Part shown: piece by piece, positions 42,430-57,450 of the stretch
How the letters are laid out: every line of letters starts with the position of its first letter
Position numbering within the stretch: position 1 is the stretch's first letter
Made by a program: the position numbers and the translations under genes
DNA from: Atherix ibis
Lineage: Eukaryota > Arthropoda > Insecta > Diptera > Athericidae
Direction of reading: 5' to 3'
Length of the DNA stretch: 64,000 nt
Assembly: GCA_958298945.1 (NCBI GenBank)
Contig: OY282608.1
Coordinates: 58,318,951 to 58,382,950, forward strand
The notes under the pieces: generated by a model
Told to the model about the DNA's origin: nothing
What the model saw: the letters and a program-made list of their open reading frames with translations, nothing else
The model's database searches: none

Positions 42430-45400
42430 GTAACAAACAAAAACCAACAAACCAAAAAACCAACAAACCAACAAACCATCAAACGAACAAAGTAACAAGC
42501 CAACAAGCCAACAAACCAACAAACTAACAAGCCAACAAACCAACAAACCAACAAGCCAACAAGCCAATAAACCAACAAACCAACAAACCAACAAGCCAAC
42601 AAACCAACAAACCAACAAGCCAACAAACCAACAAACCAACAAACCAACAAGCCAACAAGCCAACAAACCAACAAACCAACAATCCAACAAACTAAGTAAC
42701 CAATAAGCTAACAAACCAACAAACCAACAAGCCAACAAGCCAACAAACCAACAAACCAACAAGCCAACAAACCAACAAACCAACAAGCCAACAAACAAAC
42801 AAACCAACAAACCAAAAAACCAACAAACCAACAAAACAACAAACCAATAAACCAACAAACCAACAAACCAACAAGCCAACAAGCCAACAAACCAACAAAC
42901 CAACAAGCCAACAAACCAACAAACCAAATAACCAACAAGCCAACAAACCAACAAACAAATAAACCAACAAACCAACAAACCAACAAACCAACAAACAAAT
43001 AAACCAACAAACCAACAAACCAACAAACCAACAAACCAACAAACCAACAAACCAACAAACCAATTAACCAACAAACCAACAAACGAACAAACCAACAAAC
43101 CAACAAACCAACAAACCAACAAACCAACAAGCCAACAAACCAACAAACCAACAAGCCAACAAACCAAAAATCCAACAAACCAACAAGCCAACAAGCCAAC
43201 AAACCAACAAACCAACAAAGCAACAAACCAACAAACCAACAAGCCAACAAACTAACAAACCAACAAACCAACAAGCCAACAAACCAACAAACCAACAAGC
43301 CAACAAACCAACAAACCAACAAACCAACAAACCAACAAAGCAAAAAACCAACAAACTAACAAACCAACAAGCCAAAAAACCAACAAGCCAACAAGCCAAC
43401 AAACCAACAAGCCAACAAACCAACAAACCAACAAGCCAACAAACCAACAAACCAACAAACCAACAAACCAACAAACCAACAAACCAACAAACCAGAAAGC
43501 CAACAAACTAACAAACCAACAAGCCAACAAACCAACAAGCCAACAAGCCAACAAACCAACAAACCAACAAAGCAACAAACCAACAAACCAACAAACCAAC
43601 AAACCAACAAACCAACAAACTTACAAACCAACAAGCCAACAAACCAACAATACAACAAGCCAACAAACCAACAAACCAACAAACCTACAAACCAACAAGC
43701 CAACAAGCCAACAAACAAACAAACCAACAATCCAACAAACCAACAAACCAACAAACCAACAAACCAACAAACCAACAAACCAACAAACCAACAAACCAAC
43801 AAGCCAACAAGCCAACAAGCCAACAAACCAACAAACCAACAAGCCAACAAGCCAACAAACCAACAAACCAACAAGCCAACAAACCAACAAACCAACAAAC
43901 CAACAAACCAACAAACCAACAAGCCAACAAACCAACAAGCCCACAAGCCAACAAACCAACAAACCGACAAGCCAAGAAACCAACAAACCAACAAACCAAC
44001 AAACCAACAAACCAACAAACAAATAAACCAACAAACCAAAAAACCAACAAACCAACAAACCAACAAACGAACAAACCAACGAACCAACAAACCAACAAGC
44101 CAACAAACCAACAAACCAACAAACAAAGTAACCAAAAAGCCAACAAACTAACAAACCAACAAGCCAACAAACCAACAAACCAACAAACCAACAAACCAAC
44201 AAACCAACAAGCCAACAAACCAACAAACCAACAAGCCAACAAACCAACAAACCAACAAACCAACATGCCAACAAACCAACACACTAAGTAACCAACAAGC
44301 CAACAAACCAACAAACCAACAAATCAACAAGCCAACAAACCAACAACCCAACAAGCCAACAAACCAACAAACCAACAAACCAACAAACCGACAAACCAAC
44401 AAGCCAACAAACCAACAAACCAACAAGCCAACAAGCCAACAAACCAACAAACCAACAAACCAACAAGCCAACAAACCAACAAACCAACAAACCAACAAGC
44501 CAACAAACCAACAAACAAATAAACCAACAAAACAAAAACCAACAAACCAACAAACCAACAAACCAACAAACCAACAAACTAAGTAATCAACAAGCCAACA
44601 AACCAACAAACCAACAAACCATCAAACGAACAAAGCAACAAGCCAACGAGCCAACAAACCATCAAACCAACAAGCCAACAAACCAACAAACCAACAAGCC
44701 AACAAACCAACAAACCAACAAACCAACAAACCAACAAACCAACAAACCAACAAGCCAACAAACCAACAAACCAACAAACCAACAAGCCAACAAACCAACA
44801 AACAAATATACCAACAAACCAAAAAACCAACAAACCAACAAACCAACAAACCAACAAACCAACAAGCCAACAAACCAACAAACCAACAAACCAACAAACC
44901 AACAAACCAACAAGCCAACAAACCAACAAACCAACAAACCAACAAGCCAACAAACCAACAAACAAATATACCAACAAACCAAAAAACCAACAAACCAACA
45001 AACCAACAAACCAACAAACCAACAAACCAACAAGCCAACAAGCCAACAAACCAACAAACCAACAAAACAAACAAACCAAGTAACCAACAAACCAAAAACC
45101 ATCAAACGAACAAAGCAACAAACCAACAAGCCAACAAACCAACAAACCAACAAACCAACAAACCAACAAACCAACAAGCCAACAAACCAACAAACCAACA
45201 AACCAACAAGCCAACAAACCAACAAACAAATATACCAACAAACCAAAAAACCAACAAACCAACAAACCAACAAACCAACAAACCAACAAACCAACAAGCC
45301 AACAAGCCAACAAAACAACAAACCAAGTAACCAAAAAGCCAACAAACTAACAAACCAACAAGCCAACAAACCAACAAGCCAACAAGCCAACAAACCAACA

Positions 45401-48140
45401 AACCAACAAAGTAACAAACCAAAAAACCAACAAACCAAAAAACCAACAAACCAACAAAATATCAAACGAACAAAGTAACAAGCCAAAAAGCCAACAAACC
45501 AACAAATTAACAAGCCAACAAACCAACAAACCAACAAGCCAACAGGCCAACAAACCAACAAACCAACAAACCAACAAGTCAACAAACCAACAAACCAACA
45601 AGCCAACAAACCGACAAACACACAAACCAACAAACCAACAAGCCAACAAGCCAACAAACCAACAAACCAACAAACTAAGTAACCAACAAGCTAACAAACC
45701 AACAAACCAACAAGCCAACAAGCCAACAAACCAACAAACCAACAAGCCAACAAACCAATAAACCAACAAGCCAACAAACCAACAAACCAACAAACCAACA
45801 AACCAAAAAACCAACAAACCAACATGCCAACAAACCAACACACTAAGTAACCAACAAGCCAACAAACCAACAAACCAACAAATCAACAAGCCAACAAACC
45901 AACAACCCAACAAGCCAACAAACCAACAAACCAACAAACCAACAAACCAACAAACCAAAAAACCAACAAACCAACAAACCATCAAACGAACAAAGTAACA
46001 AGCCAACAAGCCAACAAACCAACAAACTAACAAGCCAACAAACCAACAAACCAACAAGCCAACAAGCCAATAAACCAACAAACCAACAAACCAACAAGCC
46101 AACAAACCAACAAACCAACAAGCCAACAAACCAACAAACCAACAAACCAACAAGCCAACAAGCCAACAAACCAACAAACCAACAATCCAACAAACTAAGT
46201 AACCAACAAGCTAACAAACCAACAAACCAACAAGCCAACAAGCCAACAAACCAACAAACCAACAAGCCAACAAACCAACAAACCAACAAGCCAACAAACA
46301 AACAAACCAACAAACCAAAAAACCAACAAACCAACAAAACAACAAACCAATAAACCAACAAACCAACAAACCAACAAGCCAACAAGCCAACAAACCAACA
46401 AACCAACAAGCCAACAAACCGACAAACCAAACAACCAACAAGCCAACAAACCAACAAACAAATAAACCAACAAACCAACAAACCAACAAACCAACAAACC
46501 AACAAACCAACAAACCAACAAACAAATAAACCAACAAACCAACAAACCAACAAACCAACAAACCAACAAACCAACAAACCAACAAACCAATTAACCAACA
46601 AACCAACAAACGAACAAACCAACAAACCAACAAACCAACAAACCAACAAACCAACAAGCCAACAAGCCAACAAACCAACAAGCCAACAAACCAAAAATCC
46701 AACAAGCCAACAAGCCAACAAGCCAACAAACCAACAAACCAACAAAGCAACAAACCAACAAACCAACAAGCCAACAAACTAACAAACCAACAAACCAACA
46801 AGCCAACAAACCAACAAACCAACAAGCCAACAAACCAACAAACCAACAAACCAACAAAGCAAAAAACCAACAAACTAACAAACCAACAAGCCAAAAAACC
46901 AACAAGCCAACAAGCCAACAAACCAACAAGCCAACAAACCAACAAACCAACAAGCCAACAAACCAACAAACCAACAAACCAACAAACCAATAAACCAACA
47001 AACCAACAAACCAACAAACCAGAAAGCCAACAAACTAACAAACCAACAAGCCAACAAACCAACAAGCCAACAAGCCAACAAACCAACAAACCAACAAAGC
47101 AACAAACCAACAAACCAACAAACCAACAAACCAACAAACCAACAAACTTACAAACCAACAAGCCAACAAACCAACAAACCAACAAACCAACAAGCCAACA
47201 AACCAACAAACCAACAAACCAACAAACCAACAAGCCAACAAGCCAACAAACAAACAAACCAACAATCCAACAAACCAACAAACCAACAAACCAACAAACC
47301 AACAAACCAACAAACCAACAAACCAACAAACCAACAAGCCAACAAGCCAACAAGCCAACAAACCAACAAACCAACAAGCCAACAAACCAACAAACCAACA
47401 AGCCAACAAACCAACAAACCAACAAACCAACAAACCAACAAACCAACAAGCCAACAAACCAACAAGCCCACAAGCCAAGAAACCAACAAACCGACAAGCC
47501 AAGAAACCAACAAACCAACAAACCAACAAACCAACAAACAAATAAACCAACAAACCGAAAAACCAACAAACCAACAAACCAACAAACGAACAAACCAACG
47601 AACCAACAAACCAACAAGCCAACAAGCCAACAAACCAACAAACTAACAAACCAACAAGCCAACAAACCAACAAACCAACAAACCAACAAACAAAGTAACC
47701 AAAAAGCCAACAAACTAGCAAACCAACAAGCCAACAAACCAACAAACCAACAAACCAACAAACCAACAAACCAACAAGCCAACAAACCAACAAACCAACA
47801 AGCCAACAAACCAACAAACCAACAAACCAACATGCCAACAAACCAACACACTAAGTAACCAACAAGCCAACAAACTAACAAACCAACAAATCAACAAGCC
47901 AACAAACCAACAACCCAACAAGCCAACAAACCAACAAACCAACAAACCAACAAACCAACAAACCAACAAGCCAACAAACCAACAAACCAACAAGCCAACA
48001 AGCCAACAAACCAACAAACCAACAAACCAACAAGCCAACAAACCAACAAACCAACAAACCAACAAGCCAACAAACCAACAAACAAATAAACCAACAAAAC
48101 AAAAACCAACAAACCAACAAACCAACAAACCAACAAACCA
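42430..48140 (+). repeat. Related blocks at about 3.53 kb offset (42.4-44.6 and 46.0-48.1 kb)
   Basis: Shared landmarks in order are a CCAATTAACC unit (about 43,062 and 46,588), AAACTTAC (43,620 and 47,157), GCCCACAAG (43,939 and 47,466) and AACACACTAAGTAACC (CTAAG at 44,284 and 47,851). Offsets run from about 3,527 to 3,567 bp, so there are small gaps between the copies. The AACTTAC variant is rare elsewhere and is a useful tag. Confidence 0.7.
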
Positions 48141-51100
48141 ACAAACTAAGTAATCAACAAGCCAACAAACTAACAAACCAACAACCCAACAAGCCAACAA
48201 ACCAACAAACCAACTAGCCAACAAACCAACAAACCAACAAGCCAGCAAACCAACAAACCAACAAACCAACAAACCAACAAACCAACAAACTAACAAACCA
48301 ACAAGCCAACAAACCAACAAACCAACAAACCATCAAACGAACAAAGCAACAAGCCAACAAGCCAACAAACCATCAAACCAACAAGCCAACAAACCAACAA
48401 ACCAACAAGCCAACAAACCAACAAACCAACAAACCAACAAACCAACAAACCAACAAGCCAACAAACCAACAAACCAACAAACCAGCAAGCCAACAAACCA
48501 ACAAACAAATATACCAACAAACCAAAAAACCAACAAACCAACAAACCAACAAACCAACAAACCAACAAGCCAACAAACCAACAAACCAACAAACCAACAA
48601 ACCAACAAACCAACAAGCCAACAAACCAACAAACCAACAAACCAACAAGCCAACAAACTAACAAACAAATATACCAACAAACCAAAAAACCAACAAACCA
48701 ACAAACCAACAAACCAACAAACCAACAAACCAACAAGCCAACAAGCCAACAAACCAACAAACCAACAAAACAAACAAACCAAGTAACCAACAAACCAAAA
48801 ACCATCAAACGAACAAAGCAACAAACCAACAAGCCAACAAGCCAACAAAACAACAAACCAAGTAACCAAAAAGCCAACAAACTAACAAACCAACAAGCCA
48901 ACAAACCAACAAGCCAACAAGCCAACAAACCAACAAACCAACAAAGTAACAAACCAAAAAACCAACAAACCAAAAAACCAACAAACCAACAAACTATCAA
49001 ACGAACAAAGTAACAAGCCAAAAAGCCAACAAACCAACAAATTAACAAGCCAACAAACCAACAAACCAACAAGCCAACAGGCCAACAAACCAACAAACCA
49101 ACAAACCAACAAGTCAACAAACCAACAAACCAACAAGCCAACAAACCGACAAACACACAAACCAACAAACCAACAAGCCAACAAGCCAACAAACCAACAA
49201 ACCAACAAACTAAGTAACCAACACGCTAACAAACCAACAAACCAACAAGCCAACAAGCCAACAAACCAACAAACCAACAAGCCAACAAACCAATAAACCA
49301 ACAAGCCAACAAACCAACAAACCAACAAACCAAAAAACCAACAAACCAACATGCCAACAAACCAACACACTAAGTAACCAACAAGCCAACAAACCAACAA
49401 ACCAACAAATCAACAAGCCAACAAACCAACAACCCAACAAGCCAACAAACCAACAAACCAACAAACCAAAAAACCAACAAACCAACATGCCAACAAACCA
49501 ACACACTAAGTAACCAACAAGCCAACAAACCAACAAACCAACAAATCAACAAGCCAACAAACCAACAACCCAACAAGCCAACAAACCAACAAACCAACAA
49601 ACCAACAAAGCAACAAACCAACAAACAAATAAACCAACAAAACAAAAACCAACAAACTAACAAACCAGCAAACCAACAAACCAACAAACTAACAAACTAA
49701 GTAATCAACAAGCCAACAAACTAACAAACCAACAAGCCAACAAGCCAACAAACCAACAAACCAACTAGCCAACAAACCAACAAACCAACAAGCCAACAAA
49801 CCAACAAACCAACAAACCAACAAACCAACAAACTTACAAACCAACAAGCCAACAAACCAACAAACCAACAAACCAACAAGCCAACAAACCAACAAACCAA
49901 CAAACCAACAAACCAACAAGCCAACAAGCCAACAAACAAACAAACCAACAATCCAACAAACCAACAAACCAACAAACCAACAAACCAACAAACCAACAAA
50001 CCAACAAACCAACAAACCAACAAGCCAACAAGCCAACAAGCCAACAAACCAACAAACCAACAAGCCAACAAGCCAACAAACCAACAAACCAACAAACCAA
50101 CAAACCAACAAACCAACAAGCCAACAAACCAACAAGCCCACAAGCCAAGAAACCAACAAACCGACAAGCCAAGAAACCAACAAACCAACAAACCAACAAA
50201 CCAACAAACAAATAAACCAACAAACCGAAAAACCAACAAACCAACAAACCAACAAACGAACAAACCAACGAACCAACAAACCAACAAGCCAACAAGCCAA
50301 CAAACCAACAAACTAACAAACCAACAAGCCAACAAACCAACAAACCAACAAACCAACAAACAAAGTAACCAAAAAGCCAACAAACTAGCAAACCAACAAG
50401 CCAACAAACCAACAAACCAACAAACCAACAAACCAACAAACCAACAAGCCAACAAACCAACAAACCAACAAGCCAACAAACCAACAAACCAACAAACCAA
50501 CATGCCAACAAACCAACACACTAAGTAACCAACAAGCCAACAAACTAACAAACCAACAAATCAACAAGCCAACAAACCAACAACCCAACAAGCCAACAAA
50601 CCAACAAACCAACAAACCAACAAACCAACAAACCAACAAGCCAACAAACCAACAAACCAACAAGCCAACAAGCCAACAAACCAACAAACCAACAAACCAA
50701 CAAGCCAACAAACCAACAAACCAACAAACCAACAAGCCAACAAACCAACAAACAAATAAACCAACAAAACAAAAACCAACAAACCAACAAACCAACAAAC
50801 CAACAAACCAACAAACTAAGTAATCAACAAGCCAACAAACTAACAAACCAACAAACCAACAAGCCAACAAACCAACAAACCAACTAGCCAACAAACCAAC
50901 AAACCAACAAGCCAGCAAACCAACAAACCAACAAACCAACAAACCAACAAACCAACAAACTAACAAACCAACAAGCCAACAAACCAACAAACCAACAAAC
51001 CATCAAACGAACAAAGCAACAAGCCAACAAGCCAACAAACCATCAAACCAACAAGCCAACAAACCAACAAACCAACAAGCCAACAAACCAACAAACCAAC

Positions 51101-54100
51101 AAACCAACAAACCAACAAACCAACAAGCCAACAAACCAACAAACCAACAAACCAGCAAGCCAACAAACCAACAAACAAATATACCAACAAACCAAAAAAC
51201 CAACAAACCAACAAACCAACAAACCAACAAACCAACAAGCCAACAAACCAACAAACCAACAAACCAACAAACCAACAAACCAACAAGCCAACAAACCAAC
51301 AAACCAACAAACCAACAAGCCAACAAACTAACAAACAAATATACCAACAAACCAAAAAACCAACAAACCAACAAACCAACAAACCAACAAACCAACAAAC
51401 CAACAAGCCAACAAGCCAACAAACCAACAAACCAACAAAACAAACAAACCAAGTAACCAACAAACCAAAAACCATCAAACGAACAAAGCAACAAACCAAC
51501 AAGCCAACAAGCCAACAAAACAACAAACCAAGTAACCAAAAAGCCAACAAACTAACAAACCAACAAGCCAACAAACCAACAAGCCAACAAGCCAACAAAC
51601 CAACAAACCAACAAAGTAACAAACCAAAAAACCAACAAACCAAAAAACCAACAAACCAACAAACTATCAAACGAACAAAGTAACAAGCCAAAAAGCCAAC
51701 AAACCAACAAATTAACAAGCCAACAAACCAACAAACCAACAAGCCAACAGGCCAACAAACCAACAAACCAACAAACCAACAAGTCAACAAACCAACAAAC
51801 CAACAAGCCAACAAACCGACAAACACACAAACCAACAAACCAACAAGCCAACAAGCCAACAAACCAACAAACCAACAAACTAAGTAACCAACACGCTAAC
51901 AAACCAAAAAACCAACAAACCAACATGCCAACAAACCAACACACTAAGTAACCAACAAGCCAACAAACCAACAAACCAACAAATCAACAAGCCAACAAAC
52001 CAACAACCCAACAAGCCAACAAACCAACAAACCAACAAACCAAAAAACCAACAAACCAACATGCCAACAAACCAACACACTAAGTAACCAACAAGCCAAC
52101 AAACCAACAAACCAACAAATCAACAAGCCAACAAACCAACAACCCAACAAGCCAACAAACCAACAAACCAACAAACCAACAAAGCAACAACCCAACAAAC
52201 AAATAAACCAACAAAACAAAAACCAACAAACTAACAAACCAGCAAAACAACAAACCAACAAACTAACAAACTAAGTAATCAACAAGCCAACAAACTAACA
52301 AACCAACAAGCCAACAAGCCAACAAACCAACAAACCAACTAGCCAACAAACCAACAAACCAACAAGCCAACAAACCAACAAACCAACAAACCAACAAACC
52401 AACAAACTTACAAACCAACAAGCCAACAAACCAACAAACCAACAAACCAACAAGCCAACAAACCAACAAACCAACAAACCAACAAACCAACAAGCCAACA
52501 AGCCAACAAATAAACAAACCAACAATCCAACAAACCAACAAACCAACAAACCAACAAACCAACAAACCAACAAACCAACAAACCAACAAACCAACAAACC
52601 AACAAGCCAACAAGCCAACAAGCCAACAAACCAACAAACCAACAAGCCAACAAACCAACAAACCAACAAGCCAACAAACCAACAAACCAACAAACCAACA
52701 AACCAACAAACCAACAAGCCAACAAACCAACAAGCCCACAAGCCAAGAAACCAACAAACCGACAAGCCAAGAAACCAACAAACCAACAAACCAACAAACC
52801 AACAAACAAATAAACCAACAAACCGAAAAACCAACAAACCAACAAACCAACAAACGAACAAACCAACGAACCAACAAACCAACAAGCCAACAAGCCAACA
52901 AACCAACAAACTAACAAACCAACAAGCCAACAAACCAACAAACCAACAAACCAACAAACAAAGTAACCAAAAAGCCAACAAACTAACAAACCAACAAGCC
53001 AACAAACCAACAAACCAACAAACTAACAAACCAACAAACCAACAAGCCAACAAACCAACAAACCAACAAGCCAACAAACCAACAAACCAACAAACCAACA
53101 TGCCAACAAACCAACACACTAAGTAACCAACAAGCCAACAAACTAACAAACCAACAAATCAACAAGCCAACAAACCAACAACCCAACAAGCCAACAAACC
53201 AACAAACCAACAAACCAACAAACCAACAAACCAACAAGCCAACAAACCAACAAACCAACAAGCCAACAAGCCAACAAACCAACAAACCAACAAACCAACA
53301 AGCCAACAAACCAACAAACCAACAAACCAACAAGCCAACAAACCAAAAACAAATAAACCAACAAAACAAAAACCAACAAACCAACAAACCAACAAACGAA
53401 CAAACCAACAAACTAAGTAATCAACAAGCCAACAAACTAACAAACCAACAAACCAACAAGCCAACAAACCAACAAACCAACTAGCCAACAAACCAACAAA
53501 CCAACAAGCCAGCAAACCAACAAACCAACAAACCAACAAACCAACAAACCAACAAACTAACAAACCAACAAGCCAACAAACCAACAAACCAACAAACCAT
53601 CAAACGAACAAAGCAACAAGCCAACAAGCCAACAAACCATCAAACCAACAAGCCAACAAACCAACAAAGCAACAAGCCAACAAACCAACAAACCAACAAA
53701 CCAACAAACCAACAAACCAACAAGCCAACAAACCAACAAACCAACAAACCAGCAAGCCAACAAACCAACAAACAAATATACCAACAAACCAAAAAACCAA
53801 CAAACCAACAAACCAACAAACCAACAAGCCAACAAACCAACAAACCAACAAACCAACAAACCAACAAACCAACAAGCCAACAAACCAACAAACCAACAAA
53901 CCAACAAGCCAACAAACCAACAAACAAATATACCAACAAACCAAAAAACCAACAAACCAACAAACCAACAAACCAACAAACCAACAAACCAACAAGCCAA
54001 CAAGCCAACAAACCAACAAACCAACAAAACAAACAAACCAAGTAACCAACAAACCAAAAACCATCAAACGAACAAAGCAACAAACCAACAAGCCAACAAG

Positions 54101-57100
54101 CCAACAAAACAACAAACCAAGTAACCAAAAAGCCAACAAACTAACAAACCAACAAGCCAACAAACCAACAAGCCAACAAGCCAACAAACCAACAAACCAA
54201 CAAAGTAACAAACCAAAAAACCAATAAACCAAAAAACCAACAAACCAACAAACTATCAAACGAACAAAGTAACAAGCCAAAAAGCCAACAAACCAACAAA
54301 TTAACAAGCCAACAAACCAACAAACCAACAAGCCAACAGGCCAACAAACCAACAAACCAACAAACCAACAAGTCAACAAACCAACAAACCAACAAGCCAA
54401 CAAACCGACAAACACACAAACCAACAAACCAACAAGCCAACAAGCCAACAAACCAACAAACCAACAAACTAAGTAACCAACACGCTAACAAACCAACAAA
54501 CCAACAAGCCAACAAGCCAACAAACCAACAAACCAACAAGCCAACAAACCAATAAAACAACAAGCCAACAAACCAACAAACCAACAAACCAAAAAACCAA
54601 CAAACCAACATGCCAACAAACCAACACACTAAGTAACCAACAAGCCAACAAACCAACAAACCAACAAATCAACAAGCCAACAAACCAACAACCCAACAAG
54701 CCAACAAACCAACAAACCAACAAACCAAAAAACCAACAAACCAACATGCCAACAAACCAACACACTAAGTAACCAACAAGCCAACAAACCAACAAACCAA
54801 CAAATCAACAAGCCAACAAACCAACAACCCAACAAGCCAACAAACCAACAAACCAACAAACCAACAAACCAACAAACCAACAAACAAATAAACCAACAAA
54901 ACAAAAACCAACAAACTAACAAACCAGCAAACCAACAAACCAACAAACTAACAAACTAAGTAATCAACAAGCCAACAAACTAACAAACCAACAAGCCAAC
55001 AAGCCAACAAACCAACAAACCAACTAGCCAACAAACCAACAAACCAACAAGCCAACAAACCAACAAACCAACAAACCAACAAACCAACAAACTAACACAC
55101 CAACAAGCCAACAAACCAACAAACCAACAAACCATCAAACGAACAAAGCAACAAGCCAACAAGCCAACAAACCATCAAACCAACAAGCCAACAAACCAAC
55201 AAACCAACAAGCCAACAAACCAACAAACCAACAAACCAACAAACCAACAAACCAACAAGCCAACAAACCAACAAACCAACAAACCAACAAGCCAACAAAC
55301 CAACAAACAAATAAACCAACAAACCAAAAAACCAACAAACCAACAAACCAACAAACCAACAAACCAACAAACCAACAAGCCAACAAGCCAACAAGCCAAC
55401 AAACCAACAAACCAACAAACCAACATGCCAACAAACCAACACACTAAGTAACCAACAAGCCAACAAACTAACAAACCAACAAATCAACAAGCCAACAAAC
55501 CAACAACCCAACAAGCCAACAAACCAACAAACCAACAAACCAACAAACCAACAAACCAACAAGCCAACAAACCAACAAACCAACAAGCCAACAAGCCAAC
55601 AAACCAACAAACCAACAAACCAACAAGCCAACAAACCAACAAACCAACAAACCAACAAGCCAACAAACCAAAAACAAATAAACCAACAAAACAAAAACCA
55701 ACAAACCAACAAACCAACAAACCAACAAACCAACAAACTAAGTAATCAACAAGCCAACAAACTAACAAACCAACAAACCAACAAGCCAACAAACCAACAA
55801 ACCAACTAGCCAACAAACCAACAAACCAACAAGCCAGCAAACCAACAAACCAACAAACCAACAAACCAACAAACCAACAAACTAACAAACCAACAAGCCA
55901 ACAAACCAACAAACCAACAAACCATCAAACGAACAAAGCAACAAGCCAACAAGCCAACAAACCATCAAACCAACAAGCCAACAAACCAACAAACCAACAA
56001 GCCAACAAACCAACAAACCAACAAACCAACAAACCAACAAACCAACAAGCCAACAAACCAACAAACCAACAAACCAGCAAGCCAACAAACCAACAAACAA
56101 ATATACCAACAAACCAAAAAACCAACAAACCAACAAACCAACAAACCAACAAGCCAACAAACCAACAAACCAACAAACCAACAAACCAACAAACCAACAA
56201 GCCAACAAACCAACAAACCAACAAACCAACAAGCCAACAAACCAACAAACAAATATACCAACAAACCAAAAAACCAACAAACCAACAAACCAACAAACCA
56301 ACAAACCAACAAACCAACAAGCCAACAAGCCAACAAACCAACAAACCAACAAAACAAACAAACCAAGTAACCAACAAACCAAAAACCATCAAACGAACAA
56401 AGCAACAAACCAACAAGCCAACAAGCCAACAAAACAACAAACCAAGTAACCAAAAAGCCAACAAACTAACAAACCAACAAGCCAACAAACCAACAAGCCA
56501 ACAAGCCAACAAACCAACAAACCAACAAAGTAACAAACCAAAAAACCAATAAACCAAAAAACCAACAAACCAACAAACTATCAAACGAACAAAGTAACAA
56601 GCCAAAAAGCCAACAAACCAACAAATTAACAAGCCAACAAACCAACAAACCAACAAGCCAACAGGCCAACAAACCAACAAACCAACAAACCAACAAGTCA
56701 ACAAACCAACAAACCAACAAGCCAACAAACCGACAAACACACAAACCAACAAACCAACAAGCCAACAAGCCAACAAACCAACAAACCAACAAACTAAGTA
56801 ACCAACACGCTAACAAACCAACAAACCAACAAGCCAACAAGCCAACAAACCAACAAACCAACAAGCCAACAAACCAATAAACCAACAAGCCAACAAACCA
56901 ACAAACCAACAAACCAAAAAACCAACAAACCAACATGCCAACAAACCAACACACTAAGTAACCAACAAGCCAACAAACCAACAAACCAACAAATCAACAA
57001 GCCAACAAACCAACAACCCAACAAGCCAACAAACCAACAAACCAACAAACCAAAAAACCAACAAACCAACATGCCAACAAACCAACACACTAAGTAACCA

Positions 57101-57450
57101 ACAAGCCAACAAACCAACAAACCAACAAATCAACAAGCCAACAAACCAACAACCCAACAAGCCAACAAACCAACAAACCAACAAACCAACAAACCAACAA
57201 ACCAACAAACAAATAAACCAACAAAACAAAAACCAACAAACTAACAAACCAGCAAACCAACAAACCAACAAACTAACAAACTAAGTAATCAACAAGCCAA
57301 CAAACTAACAAACCAACAAGCCAACAAGCCAACAAACCAACAAACCAACTAGCCAACAAACCAACAAACCAACAAGCCAACAAACCAACAAACCAACAAA
57401 CCAACAAACCAACAAACCAACAAACTAACACACCAACAAGCCAACAAACC
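44600..57450 (+). repeat. Domain D: five superunits with spacing falling from about 3.7 to 2.3 kb
   Basis: A distinctive landmark, CAAAACAAACAAACC followed by AAGTAACC and a 7-bp CCAAAAA unit, starts at 45,063, 48,766, 51,436, 54,025 and 56,350. The spacings are 3,703, 2,670, 2,589 and 2,325 bp. Around each landmark the order of other variants is kept: paired AAATATACC units, CTATCAAA, ACACAC, AACACGCTAAC and repeated AACACACTAAGTAACC. The size loss comes from deletion of whole groups of octamers, not from point divergence, and the kept parts look very similar. Confidence 0.8.
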
